From: Methanosarcinales archaeon
GTDB lineage: Archaea; Halobacteriota; Methanosarcinia; Methanosarcinales; Methanogasteraceae
NCBI GenBank assembly: GCA_030672345.1
Contig: DAOVGO010000170.1
Span: 1 to 21,146, forward strand
Length of the DNA stretch: 21,146 nucleotides
Reading direction: 5' to 3'
Part shown: positions 1 to 7,811 of the stretch, piece by piece
How positions within the stretch are numbered: position 1 is the first letter of the stretch
Layout: the number at the start of each line of letters is the position of its first letter
Notes under the pieces: generated by a model
What the model was told of the DNA's origin: nothing
Database searches by the model: none
The model's input: only the letters and a program-made list of their open reading frames with translations
Program-made: the position numbers and the translations under genes

Positions 1-175
1 ACCGATCACCTGGGCAAACAGAGAACTGATGGTCTTGAGGGTGTCACGAAGAAGTCTCGGGGGTGAATAGTTACCTTTGAGCTATATCATGTATGAGACC
101 TCGGGCTCACGCTCCCGGTAACATTGCGACCTTGCGATCCCGTGCTTCTTTAGCAGAAAGAAGACCAGAGCGGGA
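1..175. other. left-edge stretch without a confident gene
   Basis: No complete gene is visible. On the minus strand a frame is open from the window edge back to a TAG at about 90-92 (reading ...NYSPPRLLRDTLKTISSLF...). It stays open beyond that TAG into the sepS 3' end, but has no ATG/GTG start downstream of the TAG. It could be a gene remnant or chance. On the plus strand a short frame runs from the edge to a TGA at 64-66. Apart from the hairpin listed separately nothing else stands out. Confidence 0.3.
145..163 (-). terminator. hairpin just after sepS
   Basis: CTTCTTT (145-151) and AAAGAAG (157-163) form a perfect 7-bp stem with a 5-nt loop, 13 nt beyond the sepS stop on the minus strand. 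It has no clear T-tract, so a role as terminator or 3' processing hairpin is an inference from position. Confidence 0.3.
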
Positions 176-1783
176 TTACACAACCTCCGCCCGCACCGTT
201 GTGAATACCGGTCCCCGGATATCGATCTTCTTGTTGCCGGACGTGATCCACCGGTTTGCATGAGGCTTTATCTCGATATTGATCTCTGAGGGCACCTTAA
301 CGCCCTTCACCCTGATCTCGCAGCCCCTGCCGCATCGTGCCGCATCCTCAATCTCACGCGCTGCCTCTGCCGCAAACGCATCGATGAACCTGAAACCCGC
401 GGAAAACCCCTCCTCGAAGACGTGATCCCATTTCCCGGTGCGTGGCACCCCAAGAACGCTCCCATCGTGAATCATCACCTCGTTTAACGCTGCGGGACCG
501 CAGAGTTTCGTATTCTCCTCTGGTTCGACGACCATTACCCTGATCTGATGCCCGAAGAGCTCGCCTTCCCACGCCAGATACTCGCACGGACTCGGGTCGC
601 TCCCGTGCTCCTCACAGACGCGAACGATTGCGCGAACGATTGCAAGTCCTCTGCCGGTCTCTGGCGACTGCCTGAGGGCGACCGCCGATGCGAGTTCGTG
701 ATCGGTCATTGTGAGCTTATCAAACTGCGGGTACGATAGCGTCCGGACGTCACCTGCGCCGTAGAGGATCATTGCGAGCCGCTCCACCCCGAGACCGAGG
801 TTCATCACAGGATACGGGATCTCGTACGCAGCAAGAGCGATGGGCGAGTACATGCCAAAGGTTGCGATCTCGATCCAGCCATCTGCATACTTCGTGCCCG
901 ATTCGCGTAAAGCAGGGTGGTACGCATAGACCTCGATCTGGGTGTCAGGGACGTAGTACTTGCTCCGCTTCTCGTCCGGCTGGAATCTGAACTCCTCGAA
1001 TCCGAATTGTGACAGCAGAGCCCGAGAGACTGCTTTTCCGTAATCGACCGTGACATCTTCACCCATCATGACGCACGAGGCTGAATGGTACGTCATCAGT
1101 CTCGAGGCGTCCTCTGATTGCTCCCTTCTAAAGCAGCGGTCTATCGAGAAGAGGCTCACCGGGGGCTCGCGCAACTCTTTGAGCGCTGAGAGTGTGATGA
1201 ACCAGCCCGATGTCATGTGGCTGCGAAGCGTCTTTTTCGTCGGTTCCGGAACCAGTTCCCGAAACTCGGGGAACACCTCGTCGATCATCACAGCGACCCT
1301 CGAATCCACCACATCGAGCCTCCCTGCGAGCACCGGAATCAGGTCATCGCCCTCGATCTCGCCTTTCTTGTACGAGTGGAGCACCTCTTTTACCGCCCCA
1401 ACCTCGTCATCACAAAGGTTCCTTCCGATGATATCCGCAATCTTTGCGATACGCTCGTCAGAGAGCCCGATATCGGGACGCGGCAGCCCCGCGAGATAGA
1501 AACACCGGTCCAGAACGGCGAGGGCTTCAGATCCGAACTGGCGGTAGACCTCCCGATCCTCGACTATGAGCGGGTTCATCGTCTCCTCAAACCCCATCCT
1601 GAGATATGCCTCCCGCAGAAGGTGCACCGTCTCAAAGATCGGGTGCGTCTTGCCGTAATCGAGTTTGAGGCGTGGATACGCCTTATTAATCGCAGGAGCC
1701 GGGATCAGTTCCCTGCCCATGTTCCAGGTCTTCTCAAAGTCCTGCGCTGCCAATTTTCTGATTGCATCCGGATCGAACTTCAT
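176..1783 (-). CDS. sepS: O-phosphoseryl-tRNA synthetase (SepRS)
   Basis: Class II aminoacyl-tRNA synthetase that charges tRNA-Cys with O-phosphoserine, which SepCysS then converts to Cys-tRNA-Cys. This is the indirect cysteine route of methanogens and relatives. From the ATG at 1783 the product has 535 aa, the usual SepRS length. It begins MKFDPDAIRKL like family members. Class II motif 2 (CFRREQ, about 217-222) and motif 3 (NLGLGVERLAMIL, about 328-340) are visible, as is the SepRS-like stretch HMTSGWFITL near 189. The frame stays open 79 codons upstream to 2020, but that part would overlap the promoter of the divergent gene at 2046 and does not look like SepRS, so it is excluded; ATG 1786 is an alternative by one codon. 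A weak TATA-like GTTTAAC about 25 nt upstream suggests a leaderless transcript. SepCysS is not in the window. Confidence 0.95.
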   Translation of the reverse strand: MKFDPDAIRKLAAQDFEKTWNMGRELIPAPAINKAYPRLKLDYGKTHPIFETVHLLREAYLRMGFEETMNPLIVEDREVYRQFGSEALAVLDRCFYLAGLPRPDIGLSDERIAKIADIIGRNLCDDEVGAVKEVLHSYKKGEIEGDDLIPVLAGRLDVVDSRVAVMIDEVFPEFRELVPEPTKKTLRSHMTSGWFITLSALKELREPPVSLFSIDRCFRREQSEDASRLMTYHSASCVMMGEDVTVDYGKAVSRALLSQFGFEEFRFQPDEKRSKYYVPDTQIEVYAYHPALRESGTKYADGWIEIATFGMYSPIALAAYEIPYPVMNLGLGVERLAMILYGAGDVRTLSYPQFDKLTMTDHELASAVALRQSPETGRGLAIVRAIVRVCEEHGSDPSPCEYLAWEGELFGHQIRVMVVEPEENTKLCGPAALNEVMIHDGSVLGVPRTGKWDHVFEEGFSAGFRFIDAFAAEAAREIEDAARCGRGCEIRVKGVKVPSEINIEIKPHANRWITSGNKKIDIRGPVFTTVRAEVV

Positions 1784-1787
1784 CATG

Positions 1788-1808
1788 CTGTGATCGCCGT
1801 GATCACAG
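1788..1808. promoter_or_regulatory. inverted repeat before sepS start
   Basis: CTGTGATC (1788-1795) and GATCACAG (1801-1808) are perfect 8-bp inverted arms separated by 5 nt, ending 4 nt before the sepS ATG. A weak TATA-like GTTTAAC overlaps the distal edge. The repeat would therefore lie between TATA and start, a place where a bound repressor blocks archaeal transcription. Operator function is inferred. Confidence 0.4.
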
Positions 1809-1999
1809 TTAAACATGAGCACAACCGTGACCCGAAGGTGGCGCCACAGGAAGGGCGTAACCGCGATCGCAGAAGTTCTGTCGCTGTTGTATGCCATAAG
1901 CGCATCAAAGATGAATACCCACGTAAAACCGCCACTTATCTGAGAAAGCCGTTTACCCACCAGATGCGCCCATTTTTGATCAGAGACCGCGACGATCGG

Positions 2000-2042
2000 T
2001 TTATCATATTCACCAAACAATACAAGAGAATTATGAGGTGAT
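2000..2042 (+). promoter_or_regulatory. promoter and SD of the PGF-CTERM gene
   Basis: TATA-like TTTATCATA at 2000-2008 lies about 40 nt before the ATG at 2046. A good Shine-Dalgarno sequence GAGGTGATC (2034-2042) follows, complementary to the archaeal 16S rRNA 3' end, and this decides the start. The spacer to the ATG is short (3 nt). Confidence 0.5.
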
Positions 2043-2045
2043 CAG

Positions 2046-2593
2046 ATGAACAAAACCAAACTCATGCGGCTCGGCATCGGCATCGGTGCCATAATCGCCA
2101 TCGCAGCAGTAGCAGTCCAGAGTTGCTCTGCGGCAACACCAGCCATGGACAAGATCAGGTTCACAGACCTGCCCTCAACAATCGACATCGAACCCGGATC
2201 GCAGGCATCCTTTGATGTGACGCTCAAGAACTCCGGAAACCAGTATGCCGACGTGTCATCAATGTCAGGTCGGTGCCGGATGCGATAACGATCGTGGGCG
2301 GCGATGAAGCAAAACTACTTGACATGGGAAAGTCGGTGACATATCATATCACAATCAGCGCAAGCGATGATATCACGCTCGGCACATACCAGTTCGAGAT
2401 CGCAGATAAGTCAGATGTCGATCAGCACACGTGGGAGACCGTCAGCGTGCGCGTCAAAGGCGAGAGCACGCCGACACCGGCGCAAAATACTCTACCAGAG
2501 CAAACAGAAGCAGAGAAGTCTCCAGGATTTGGGATCGTTGCCGTGGTGTCTGCTTTGCTTCTGGCGTACCGCTCCGGTCGCACTCGACCGTAG
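2046..2593 (+). pseudogene. secreted NEW3-like protein with PGF-CTERM anchor, frameshifted
   Basis: Two adjacent frames together encode one surface protein of about 183 aa. The first (2046-2288) has a signal peptide (MNKTKLMRL followed by a hydrophobic stretch) and the start of an immunoglobulin-like, NEW3-type beta domain (SIDIEPGSQASFDVTLKNSG-like text). The second frame continues it smoothly (VINVRSVPDAITIVGG) from about 2255 to the TAG at 2591. One missing G near 2253-2257 would restore ...YADVVINVRS.... The C-terminus has a Thr/Pro/Glu linker, then SPGFGIVAVVSALLLAYRSGR, the PGF-CTERM sorting signal recognised by archaeosortase A. The protein is expected on the cell surface, lipid-anchored and probably glycosylated. 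The frameshift may be a real inactivation or an assembly error; both halves keep clean coding character, which suggests it is recent or artefactual. Confidence 0.75.
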
Positions 2594-2827
2594 ATGAGTT
2601 GGGCGGGCAGGACGCAGGAAAACGCCAACCAGAAGAACGCGATCAGCGAGTGTGTGATGTAAATGGACACAATATTCTATTAAATGATGATAATTTCACA
2701 GATAATGGCTAACACCGCTGTTTTTCAGGCGTTTGCGCCTATATGCGCCGAGAGCGACCGAAATGCTTAAGAACATGAAATTTGTTGATACTTACGTTTA
2801 CACAGCATGACATGGTCGGGAAGTCTG
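2594..2827 (+). promoter_or_regulatory. intergenic region with promoter of pentaheme cytochrome
   Basis: No gene is seen in this gap. A BRE/TATA-like CGAAATGCTTAAGA (about 2759-2772) would start transcription near 2796. A small hairpin AGGCG-TTTG-CGCCT lies near 2728-2741. The upstream ATG at 2807 is in frame with the cytochrome, but ATG 2828 is preferred: it is preceded by GGGAAG and opens directly into the signal peptide. Confidence 0.45.
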
Positions 2828-3580
2828 ATGAAAACCAAATTATTCCTACTCTCGGCAGCGGTTGTGGTGATTGGTTTGTTTGCATTACCAGCAACGGTCT
2901 CGATGTTTGCGGGACAGCATTCGTGGTATGATCCAAAGGATCAGGGGATTCCCTGTGAGAAGTGTCACTGGCTTGAGTATGAGGAGATGAGAAGTGGGGA
3001 ATACAGTCAGCATAGACCACATGTATATCAAAATGGCAGCACCTACCACTTCGAATGTGAGGAATGTCATAACGTGACCATAGATGTCGATGATTATTAT
3101 CATGCAGGAGAGAGTGGACACTCACCAGCCCATGCTGCAAGCATTGTGTCATGTCTTGCCTGTCATGGTGCCGAACTCAATAATACTACCATGCACGAGT
3201 TAGGGAATAGATACGATATGATGTATCCCGTCACTGAGGACAGATGTGGGAAATGTCATGACATAGGGCATAATGGGGGGCTGGGGTTCTATATTGGAGA
3301 GGCTTTCATCGACCACGTCGATACCGAACTCTCCCACCCGCGTGCAGCACACAGAGCATTCTACATTGCCATGAGGGACGAAGACACCGCACTATCCGAC
3401 GCAAACGAAGCATGTCTTGGCTGCCATTCCCGCACCGGCGTGAACATCACATGGGCTCGCAATAGTTATGTCAGCTACCATGTAACCTGCGACAAGAGCG
3501 GCTACAATGTTTCATGGAACACGTCAGATAATCTCGGAACGAACCGAACGGTATTTGGCAGTTCGTCCGGATGGGATTAG
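2828..3580 (+). CDS. secreted pentaheme c-type cytochrome
   Basis: A 250-aa protein with an N-terminal signal or anchor segment (about 4-28, MKTK then hydrophobic) and five CXXCH heme c attachment motifs: CEKCH (43-47), CEECH (77-81), CLACH (109-113), CGKCH (140-144) and CLGCH (196-200). Many extra histidines could act as distal heme ligands. It would be exported and carry electrons at or outside the membrane. After the last heme comes a heme-free module of about 50 residues with an extra Cys221 and the text SGYNVSWNTSDNLGTNRT. The next gene carries nearly the same module, so the two are paralogs or share a docking domain. The first heme motif is followed by YEE in both. I do not recognise a named family. 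The in-frame ATG at 2807 would add 7 residues. Confidence 0.9.
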   Translation: MKTKLFLLSAAVVVIGLFALPATVSMFAGQHSWYDPKDQGIPCEKCHWLEYEEMRSGEYSQHRPHVYQNGSTYHFECEECHNVTIDVDDYYHAGESGHSPAHAASIVSCLACHGAELNNTTMHELGNRYDMMYPVTEDRCGKCHDIGHNGGLGFYIGEAFIDHVDTELSHPRAAHRAFYIAMRDEDTALSDANEACLGCHSRTGVNITWARNSYVSYHVTCDKSGYNVSWNTSDNLGTNRTVFGSSSGWD

Positions 3581-3583
3581 CGG

Positions 3584-3610
3584 TTATATTTTTTAATATA
3601 TTTTTCTATT
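3584..3610 (+). terminator. T-rich terminator after pentaheme cytochrome
   Basis: Directly after the TAG is an almost pure A/T stretch with T-runs of 6 and 5, typical of archaeal oligo-T termination. There is no strong hairpin. Confidence 0.5.
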
Positions 3611-3641
3611 GCTCCCCCGCCGCCCTCTCCATCACCAAAAG

Positions 3642-3650
3642 GAATATATG
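3642..3650 (+). promoter_or_regulatory. TATA box of tetraheme cytochrome
   Basis: AAAAGGAATATATG contains a purine-rich BRE and TATA element about 25-30 nt before the ATG at 3674. Transcription would begin almost at the start codon, giving a leaderless message. It implies that the second cytochrome is transcribed separately from the first. Confidence 0.55.
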
Positions 3651-3673
3651 CCCACCCGCACCGATGAACACTT

Positions 3674-4225
3674 ATGAAAACAAGTGCGCGGTTCCTATGG
3701 ATCGCTGCCGGAATTATAGCCATGTCCCTTGCGTTTGTGACCGCCGGGCTTGGCTTTGGAGAGCATCTCTGCGATCCCTCGAACTGCAGGAAGTGCCATG
3801 CAACGATATACGAGGAGTTCACCTCCACCGGCGCACACGCAAATATCACATGCGGTGACTGCCATCAGAACACGGATCTCGATTACAGCGTCCCGATCTC
3901 GTTTAATCTCACATGGCTCGATGTGCCAGCCGATACGCCGCATACAGCCATATCGATCGAGTGCATCGACTGCCATCCACACGTGTCGGATGAACTGGGC
4001 AACGAGGGCGAGGTGCATACCAGATTCTATAACGAGAGCATGTCCTTTCAGCCGGATCGCCCGAACGCGGCATGTATCGCCTGCCACACCCACACCGATG
4101 TGGAACTCAGGCGGACGCGCATGGCATATCTGAGCTACATCGTGCGTTGCGACGGAAGCGGCTATGCCGTGAGCTGGAACGGGTCGGACGACCTTGGAAC
4201 AAACAGAACAAGCTATGATGATTGA
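3674..4225 (+). CDS. secreted tetraheme c-type cytochrome
   Basis: A 183-aa protein with an N-terminal signal or anchor (about 6-28) and four CXXCH motifs: CRKCH (38-42), CGDCH (60-64), CIDCH (97-101) and CIACH (134-138). The region from the last heme to the end (AYLSYIVRCDGSGYAVSW then NGSDDLGTNRT) matches the end of the preceding pentaheme cytochrome, including an extra conserved Cys159. The two probably arose by duplication with loss or gain of one heme segment. Role inferred: extracytoplasmic electron transfer. The downstream gene begins 24 bp later, so they are probably co-transcribed. Confidence 0.9.
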   Translation: MKTSARFLWIAAGIIAMSLAFVTAGLGFGEHLCDPSNCRKCHATIYEEFTSTGAHANITCGDCHQNTDLDYSVPISFNLTWLDVPADTPHTAISIECIDCHPHVSDELGNEGEVHTRFYNESMSFQPDRPNAACIACHTHTDVELRRTRMAYLSYIVRCDGSGYAVSWNGSDDLGTNRTSYDD

Positions 4226-4249
4226 TTAAATGCTATAATGGTGATATAA

Positions 4250-4696
4250 ATGACCGGAAAAGGATTGAAACATGTTATTTTTGTCGTGTCGTTGATTATG
4301 CTTATTGCCGTTTCTGCGCACGGCTGTCTGGAGGTGGGCGACGTTTTCAAGACGAAGAAGGTCGTGCAGGTGAGCGCAACGATCGATGAGGTGCCACTCG
4401 GAGATGGCATGATACCGCAGATCACAGCCGTTGACGCGGGTGCAGAAGAGATCAGTCTTCTGAAATATCCAAAGGACATTCCCCCGAACCTGCCTGGCGT
4501 ATACGTCCATGTGATCTATACCAGCCACCGCATCGACTACTGGACCTCGGTTCCGTACACCGGTCCTGGAAACTATGAGATCACGGTCGGCTTGAGAGCC
4601 GTGCCGCCTGACGGGTCTGATGTGCGTGTGATCGTTACCGTGAACAACGAGGACGGGGACCGCATCGCGATGAACACGACGAATATCATTATCTGA
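4250..4696 (+). CDS. small secreted protein, possible lipoprotein
   Basis: A 148-aa protein not assigned to a family. Residues 7-23 are hydrophobic and end in SAHGC, which could be a lipobox-like cleavage site with Cys26 as lipid anchor. The rest is beta-rich, with a stretch NYEITVGLRAVPPDGSDVRV that resembles an Ig-like or carbohydrate-binding-like fold. A Shine-Dalgarno GGTGAT lies about 5 nt before the ATG. It follows the tetraheme cytochrome by 24 bp in the same direction, so it is a candidate accessory surface protein for that cytochrome. Its stop lies 3 bp from the stop of the convergent response regulator gene. Confidence 0.7.
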   Translation: MTGKGLKHVIFVVSLIMLIAVSAHGCLEVGDVFKTKKVVQVSATIDEVPLGDGMIPQITAVDAGAEEISLLKYPKDIPPNLPGVYVHVIYTSHRIDYWTSVPYTGPGNYEITVGLRAVPPDGSDVRVIVTVNNEDGDRIAMNTTNIII

Positions 4697-4699
4697 GAC

Positions 4700-5062
4700 C
4701 TACGCCCAGATCATCTCTTTGATCTCTGCCAGCAGATCCCTAAGATTGAAGGGTTTTAGCATAAACCGGCGTGCCCCAGACTCAAACGCACTGCTCTTGA
4801 CCGCATCATCAGCACTCGCGAATATGATCTTTGCATCTGAGTTGATCTCCAGTATCTCCTTTGTAGCCTCGATTCCGTTCTTATTCGGCATCCGGTGATC
4901 CATGATCACGATCTCGGGCGGTGCATCCATCGATTTGAACATTTTAACCGCCTCATCGCCGTCATAAGCGTTTGCAACGATCTCGTGCCCGTTCATCTCA
5001 AGAACCTCGCTGTACAGTTCGTGGAGTGCTGGCTCGTCATCCACTATGAATATCGTTGCCAT
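4700..5062 (-). CDS. CheY-like single-domain response regulator
   Basis: A 120-aa receiver domain with no output domain. The acidic pair D8/D9, phospho-acceptor D55 (IVIMDHRMP), switch Ser83 (FASADD) and Lys103 (MLKPF) are all present, so phosphotransfer should be functional. It starts inside the 3' end of the sensor kinase gene (26-nt overlap, different frame), implying translational coupling and a cognate pair. With no DNA-binding domain it probably acts by protein contact or in a phosphorelay. Confidence 0.93.
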   Translation of the reverse strand: MATIFIVDDEPALHELYSEVLEMNGHEIVANAYDGDEAVKMFKSMDAPPEIVIMDHRMPNKNGIEATKEILEINSDAKIIFASADDAVKSSAFESGARRFMLKPFNLRDLLAEIKEMIWA

Positions 5063-7745
5063 GGCGTGCCCCCTTCGGAAGAATTATAACAAACTTACTC
5101 CCACAGGTCTGGTCGCCCTTGACCCTGTCCTCGACCCGGACCGTCCCCCCATAACTCTCAACAACGTTCTTCACGATAGTAAGCCCGAGTCCTGAGCCCT
5201 GGCTGCTCTCGCCAGCCCGTTCTAGGCGGTTGAATATCACCTCTTTGTACTCGTCGCTTATGCCGTGCCCGCGATCCGCAACCTCGATTTGCCACTGCCT
5301 ATCATCCTCTGATGAATTGATGTTGACGTCGATCTCAACAATCTCATGCGCGTCGAACTTGACCGCGTTGTTCAGGAGATTTGCAAAGACATCGAAGAGC
5401 AGATCGTTGCCCATGATGAAATACTGCCCTTCGGTTATGTTTGAATTGATCCTGACTTCCTTTGGCACCGATTTTGCGTCTTCGACAGCGCTTGCAAATG
5501 CCGGGTATATGTCAACCTCCTTTAGTTCGATCTCGCCTGATCGAACCATTGAGAGCGTTTTCACGTTGGATATGAAGGTTGCACTCTTCCTGGCATGTTT
5601 GAGCGCGGTCCGAACAGAGTTCTTGAATTTATCAGGGAAGTCGGGCATATCCAACAGGAGGTCAAGATAGCCGATCGTGACCTGATTCATGTTGTTGATA
5701 TCGTGCCCCATGATATCGGTATAAAATTCTGCGCGGTGGTATTCATCCTCGATGCGCTTCTCTGCCATTTTGCGCTTGGTAATGTCCCTGAATATCGTTA
5801 ATTTCGATACGCTGCCGTCGATATTCTTAAGAGGCGTCTCAATGATATCGTACGTCTTATCCATCTTGCGGGAGTACCATTCCCACCGCGCGATCTCTCC
5901 TTTCAGCACCTTTGGATTCTTACAGAGCGGACAGGGCTCTTCCCGATCATGGAACACTTTGTAGCAGATGCTGCCTGTCTGGTCTCCGAATATATTGATC
6001 AGGACCCGGTTCATAAACTCTATCCTGTAGTCGTCTGATACCACGTACACCCCATCGCTCATCGCTTCAAACATCAAATCCAGATTATCCCGCTCTTCCC
6101 TTATCTTTGCCTCAAATTCCACTGCTTTTGTGATATCTCTGCTCACTCTGACCGTACCAATCGGCACACCATCCTTGTCCTTCAACATCGCCACAGACAT
6201 GCTGATATGAACCGGTGTTCCGTCCTTTCTGATCACAATCGTCCTGTGTTGCCTGATCTCCCCTTCTCTCTTCACCATCTCCATTATCCGGTCGGATTCT
6301 TCCGGATCCGCAAAGAACCTTCTGTTGTACGTTCCAAGCACCTCATCTGCCGTGTAGCCCATGTAGCACTCTGCCCCGGCATTCCAGTCACGCACGATCC
6401 CGCCTGAGTCCACAACCACGATCGCATCGGCAGAACTCTCGATAACATTTGTCAGATAATCTTTTGTCTCTCTTAGCTGCATCTCTGATCTCTTCAACGC
6501 TTCTTCTGCGATTCTACGGTCAGTTTCATCGTGATAGACCGCAACAATCTCTCCCGATGGCAGCTTGTAAACAAAATGCTCTCTCCATCCGGCAATCCTG
6601 TCGTCCTGATACAGGCTGATCGGGTGATGTTCAGGCGTGCCTGTCGCCCACACCCTCCGGAACACCTCAAGAAGCCCGAAATCCTCAACACCCGGGAACA
6701 CCTCAAGAACGCTCCTGCCGATCACCTCTTCGCGCCTTATATCATCGATCGCTTCACTCCCTTTGTTGATATCTGCGAAGACAAAATCCCTGCCATCGTC
6801 CACAGCCTCATATATAGCAATCCCGTCAACCGTGTTCTCAAAGACCGCCCTGTATACGGCTTCACTCTCCTGCAACGCCTCCTCGGTCTGTTTACGCTTC
6901 TCTTCCAGCTCCATATTGTCAAGAGCGATCGCTATGCTGCTTGCTATCTCTTTCAGCAGTTCTCTCTCCCCTTTCCTGACCCTGACATCAGGCAAGAATA
7001 TTATGGCGAACAACCCGAACCGCTTGCCGGCATGTTCGATGCGAGCGACCGCAACATCACTGTCGGCACAGGTACTCTCAAAGAGACAACCCACGCAATC
7101 TTCAGGTCTGTTCATGACCGTAACCATCTCTTCTCTGGCAAGCACGTCCCTTACGCATCCTGGAGGATCACTGCTGACCGTACTGTCGCAGAAACGGGAG
7201 ATGCCATCACCAGGGCAGGAATTTGCAATCGATGTGAATGAATCGCCGCTAAAACACGCAATGCACGCGGCGCAGTACCGCTCTTCATTGATCACGGCAT
7301 CACAGACCTGTCTGAGCAGACTGTCCCGATCCTTCGTGGTCACGACCAGATGGTTGACATCCTTGATGGTTTTGAAGATGCTGCTTAAGTGAGCCTGATG
7401 CTCTGCACGCACAACCCGCTCCACCAGAACGATGATCGTGGTGGAGACGAGTATGAGCATGGGGGCTCTGATGAAATCATAAATAGTTGTTACATCCTGT
7501 CTCAGGAAAATATGGCTGAAGACCAGAAGTGCAGCAAGGAAGATAGCCACGAAGAGACCTTTCCACCTCCACCACAGGGCTGCAAGGATTATCGGGATAT
7601 AGAAGAGATGGCTGAAGACCGCGCCTGTTCCGAGCACCACATGGAAGTAGTATGTGATCGTGCAGCAACAGGCAAGCAGAATTGTCATTGCGGCAATCTT
7701 GTACCATTCCGCGCTTCCCCCAGGCATCCTCCCAATATCTTTCAT
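5037..7745 (-). CDS. membrane sensor histidine kinase with GAF and three PAS domains
   Basis: A 902-aa kinase. About four hydrophobic segments (17-110) are followed by a GAF-like domain (about 120-280), a short coiled linker, three PAS domains (about 292-412, 425-540, 552-655), a dimerisation/phosphoacceptor region with H681 in MGHDINNMNQ, and an HATPase domain (N-box NLLNNAVKF about 789-797; G1 ADRGHGIS; G2 SQGSGLGLTIVKN about 848-860). The GAF region holds ten cysteines in 80 residues (148, 158, 161, 164, 177, 186, 197, 217, 220, 226). The third PAS carries CYKVFHDREEPCPLC, a Cys motif common in archaeal PAS kinases. GGAGG about 9 nt before the ATG supports the start. It overlaps the downstream cheY-like gene. 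The ligand is unknown; redox or metal sensing is suggested by the cysteines. Confidence 0.93.
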   Translation of the reverse strand: MKDIGRMPGGSAEWYKIAAMTILLACCCTITYYFHVVLGTGAVFSHLFYIPIILAALWWRWKGLFVAIFLAALLVFSHIFLRQDVTTIYDFIRAPMLILVSTTIIVLVERVVRAEHQAHLSSIFKTIKDVNHLVVTTKDRDSLLRQVCDAVINEERYCAACIACFSGDSFTSIANSCPGDGISRFCDSTVSSDPPGCVRDVLAREEMVTVMNRPEDCVGCLFESTCADSDVAVARIEHAGKRFGLFAIIFLPDVRVRKGERELLKEIASSIAIALDNMELEEKRKQTEEALQESEAVYRAVFENTVDGIAIYEAVDDGRDFVFADINKGSEAIDDIRREEVIGRSVLEVFPGVEDFGLLEVFRRVWATGTPEHHPISLYQDDRIAGWREHFVYKLPSGEIVAVYHDETDRRIAEEALKRSEMQLRETKDYLTNVIESSADAIVVVDSGGIVRDWNAGAECYMGYTADEVLGTYNRRFFADPEESDRIMEMVKREGEIRQHRTIVIRKDGTPVHISMSVAMLKDKDGVPIGTVRVSRDITKAVEFEAKIREERDNLDLMFEAMSDGVYVVSDDYRIEFMNRVLINIFGDQTGSICYKVFHDREEPCPLCKNPKVLKGEIARWEWYSRKMDKTYDIIETPLKNIDGSVSKLTIFRDITKRKMAEKRIEDEYHRAEFYTDIMGHDINNMNQVTIGYLDLLLDMPDFPDKFKNSVRTALKHARKSATFISNVKTLSMVRSGEIELKEVDIYPAFASAVEDAKSVPKEVRINSNITEGQYFIMGNDLLFDVFANLLNNAVKFDAHEIVEIDVNINSSEDDRQWQIEVADRGHGISDEYKEVIFNRLERAGESSQGSGLGLTIVKNVVESYGGTVRVEDRVKGDQTCGSKFVIILPKGARHGNDIHSG

Positions 7746-7790
7746 GATGGCTCGCCTCCGGACAGTTCAGGCACTCTCTTATCTGTGATA

Positions 7791-7803
7791 TTGATATATA
7801 ATT
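7791..7803 (-). promoter_or_regulatory. promoter of the sensor kinase gene
   Basis: On the minus strand AATTATATATCAA forms a strong TATA box about 45-58 nt before the kinase ATG. It would leave a leader of about 25-30 nt that contains the GGAGG Shine-Dalgarno site. Confidence 0.5.
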
Positions 7804-7811
7804 GTATCGGT

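Noticed and set aside
1..175. Frame on the minus strand interrupted by one TAG, considered as a pyrrolysine readthrough
   Set aside because: TAG is an ordinary stop for at least six genes in this window, and the frame has no family resemblance.
1784..2020. 79-codon N-terminal extension of sepS in the same frame
   Set aside because: It does not look like SepRS, overlaps the promoter of the divergent gene at 2046, and would make the protein longer than the family.
1217..2041. 274-aa open frame antisense to sepS
   Set aside because: Shadow frame on a high-GC coding strand; low-complexity Arg/His-rich text and no family resemblance.
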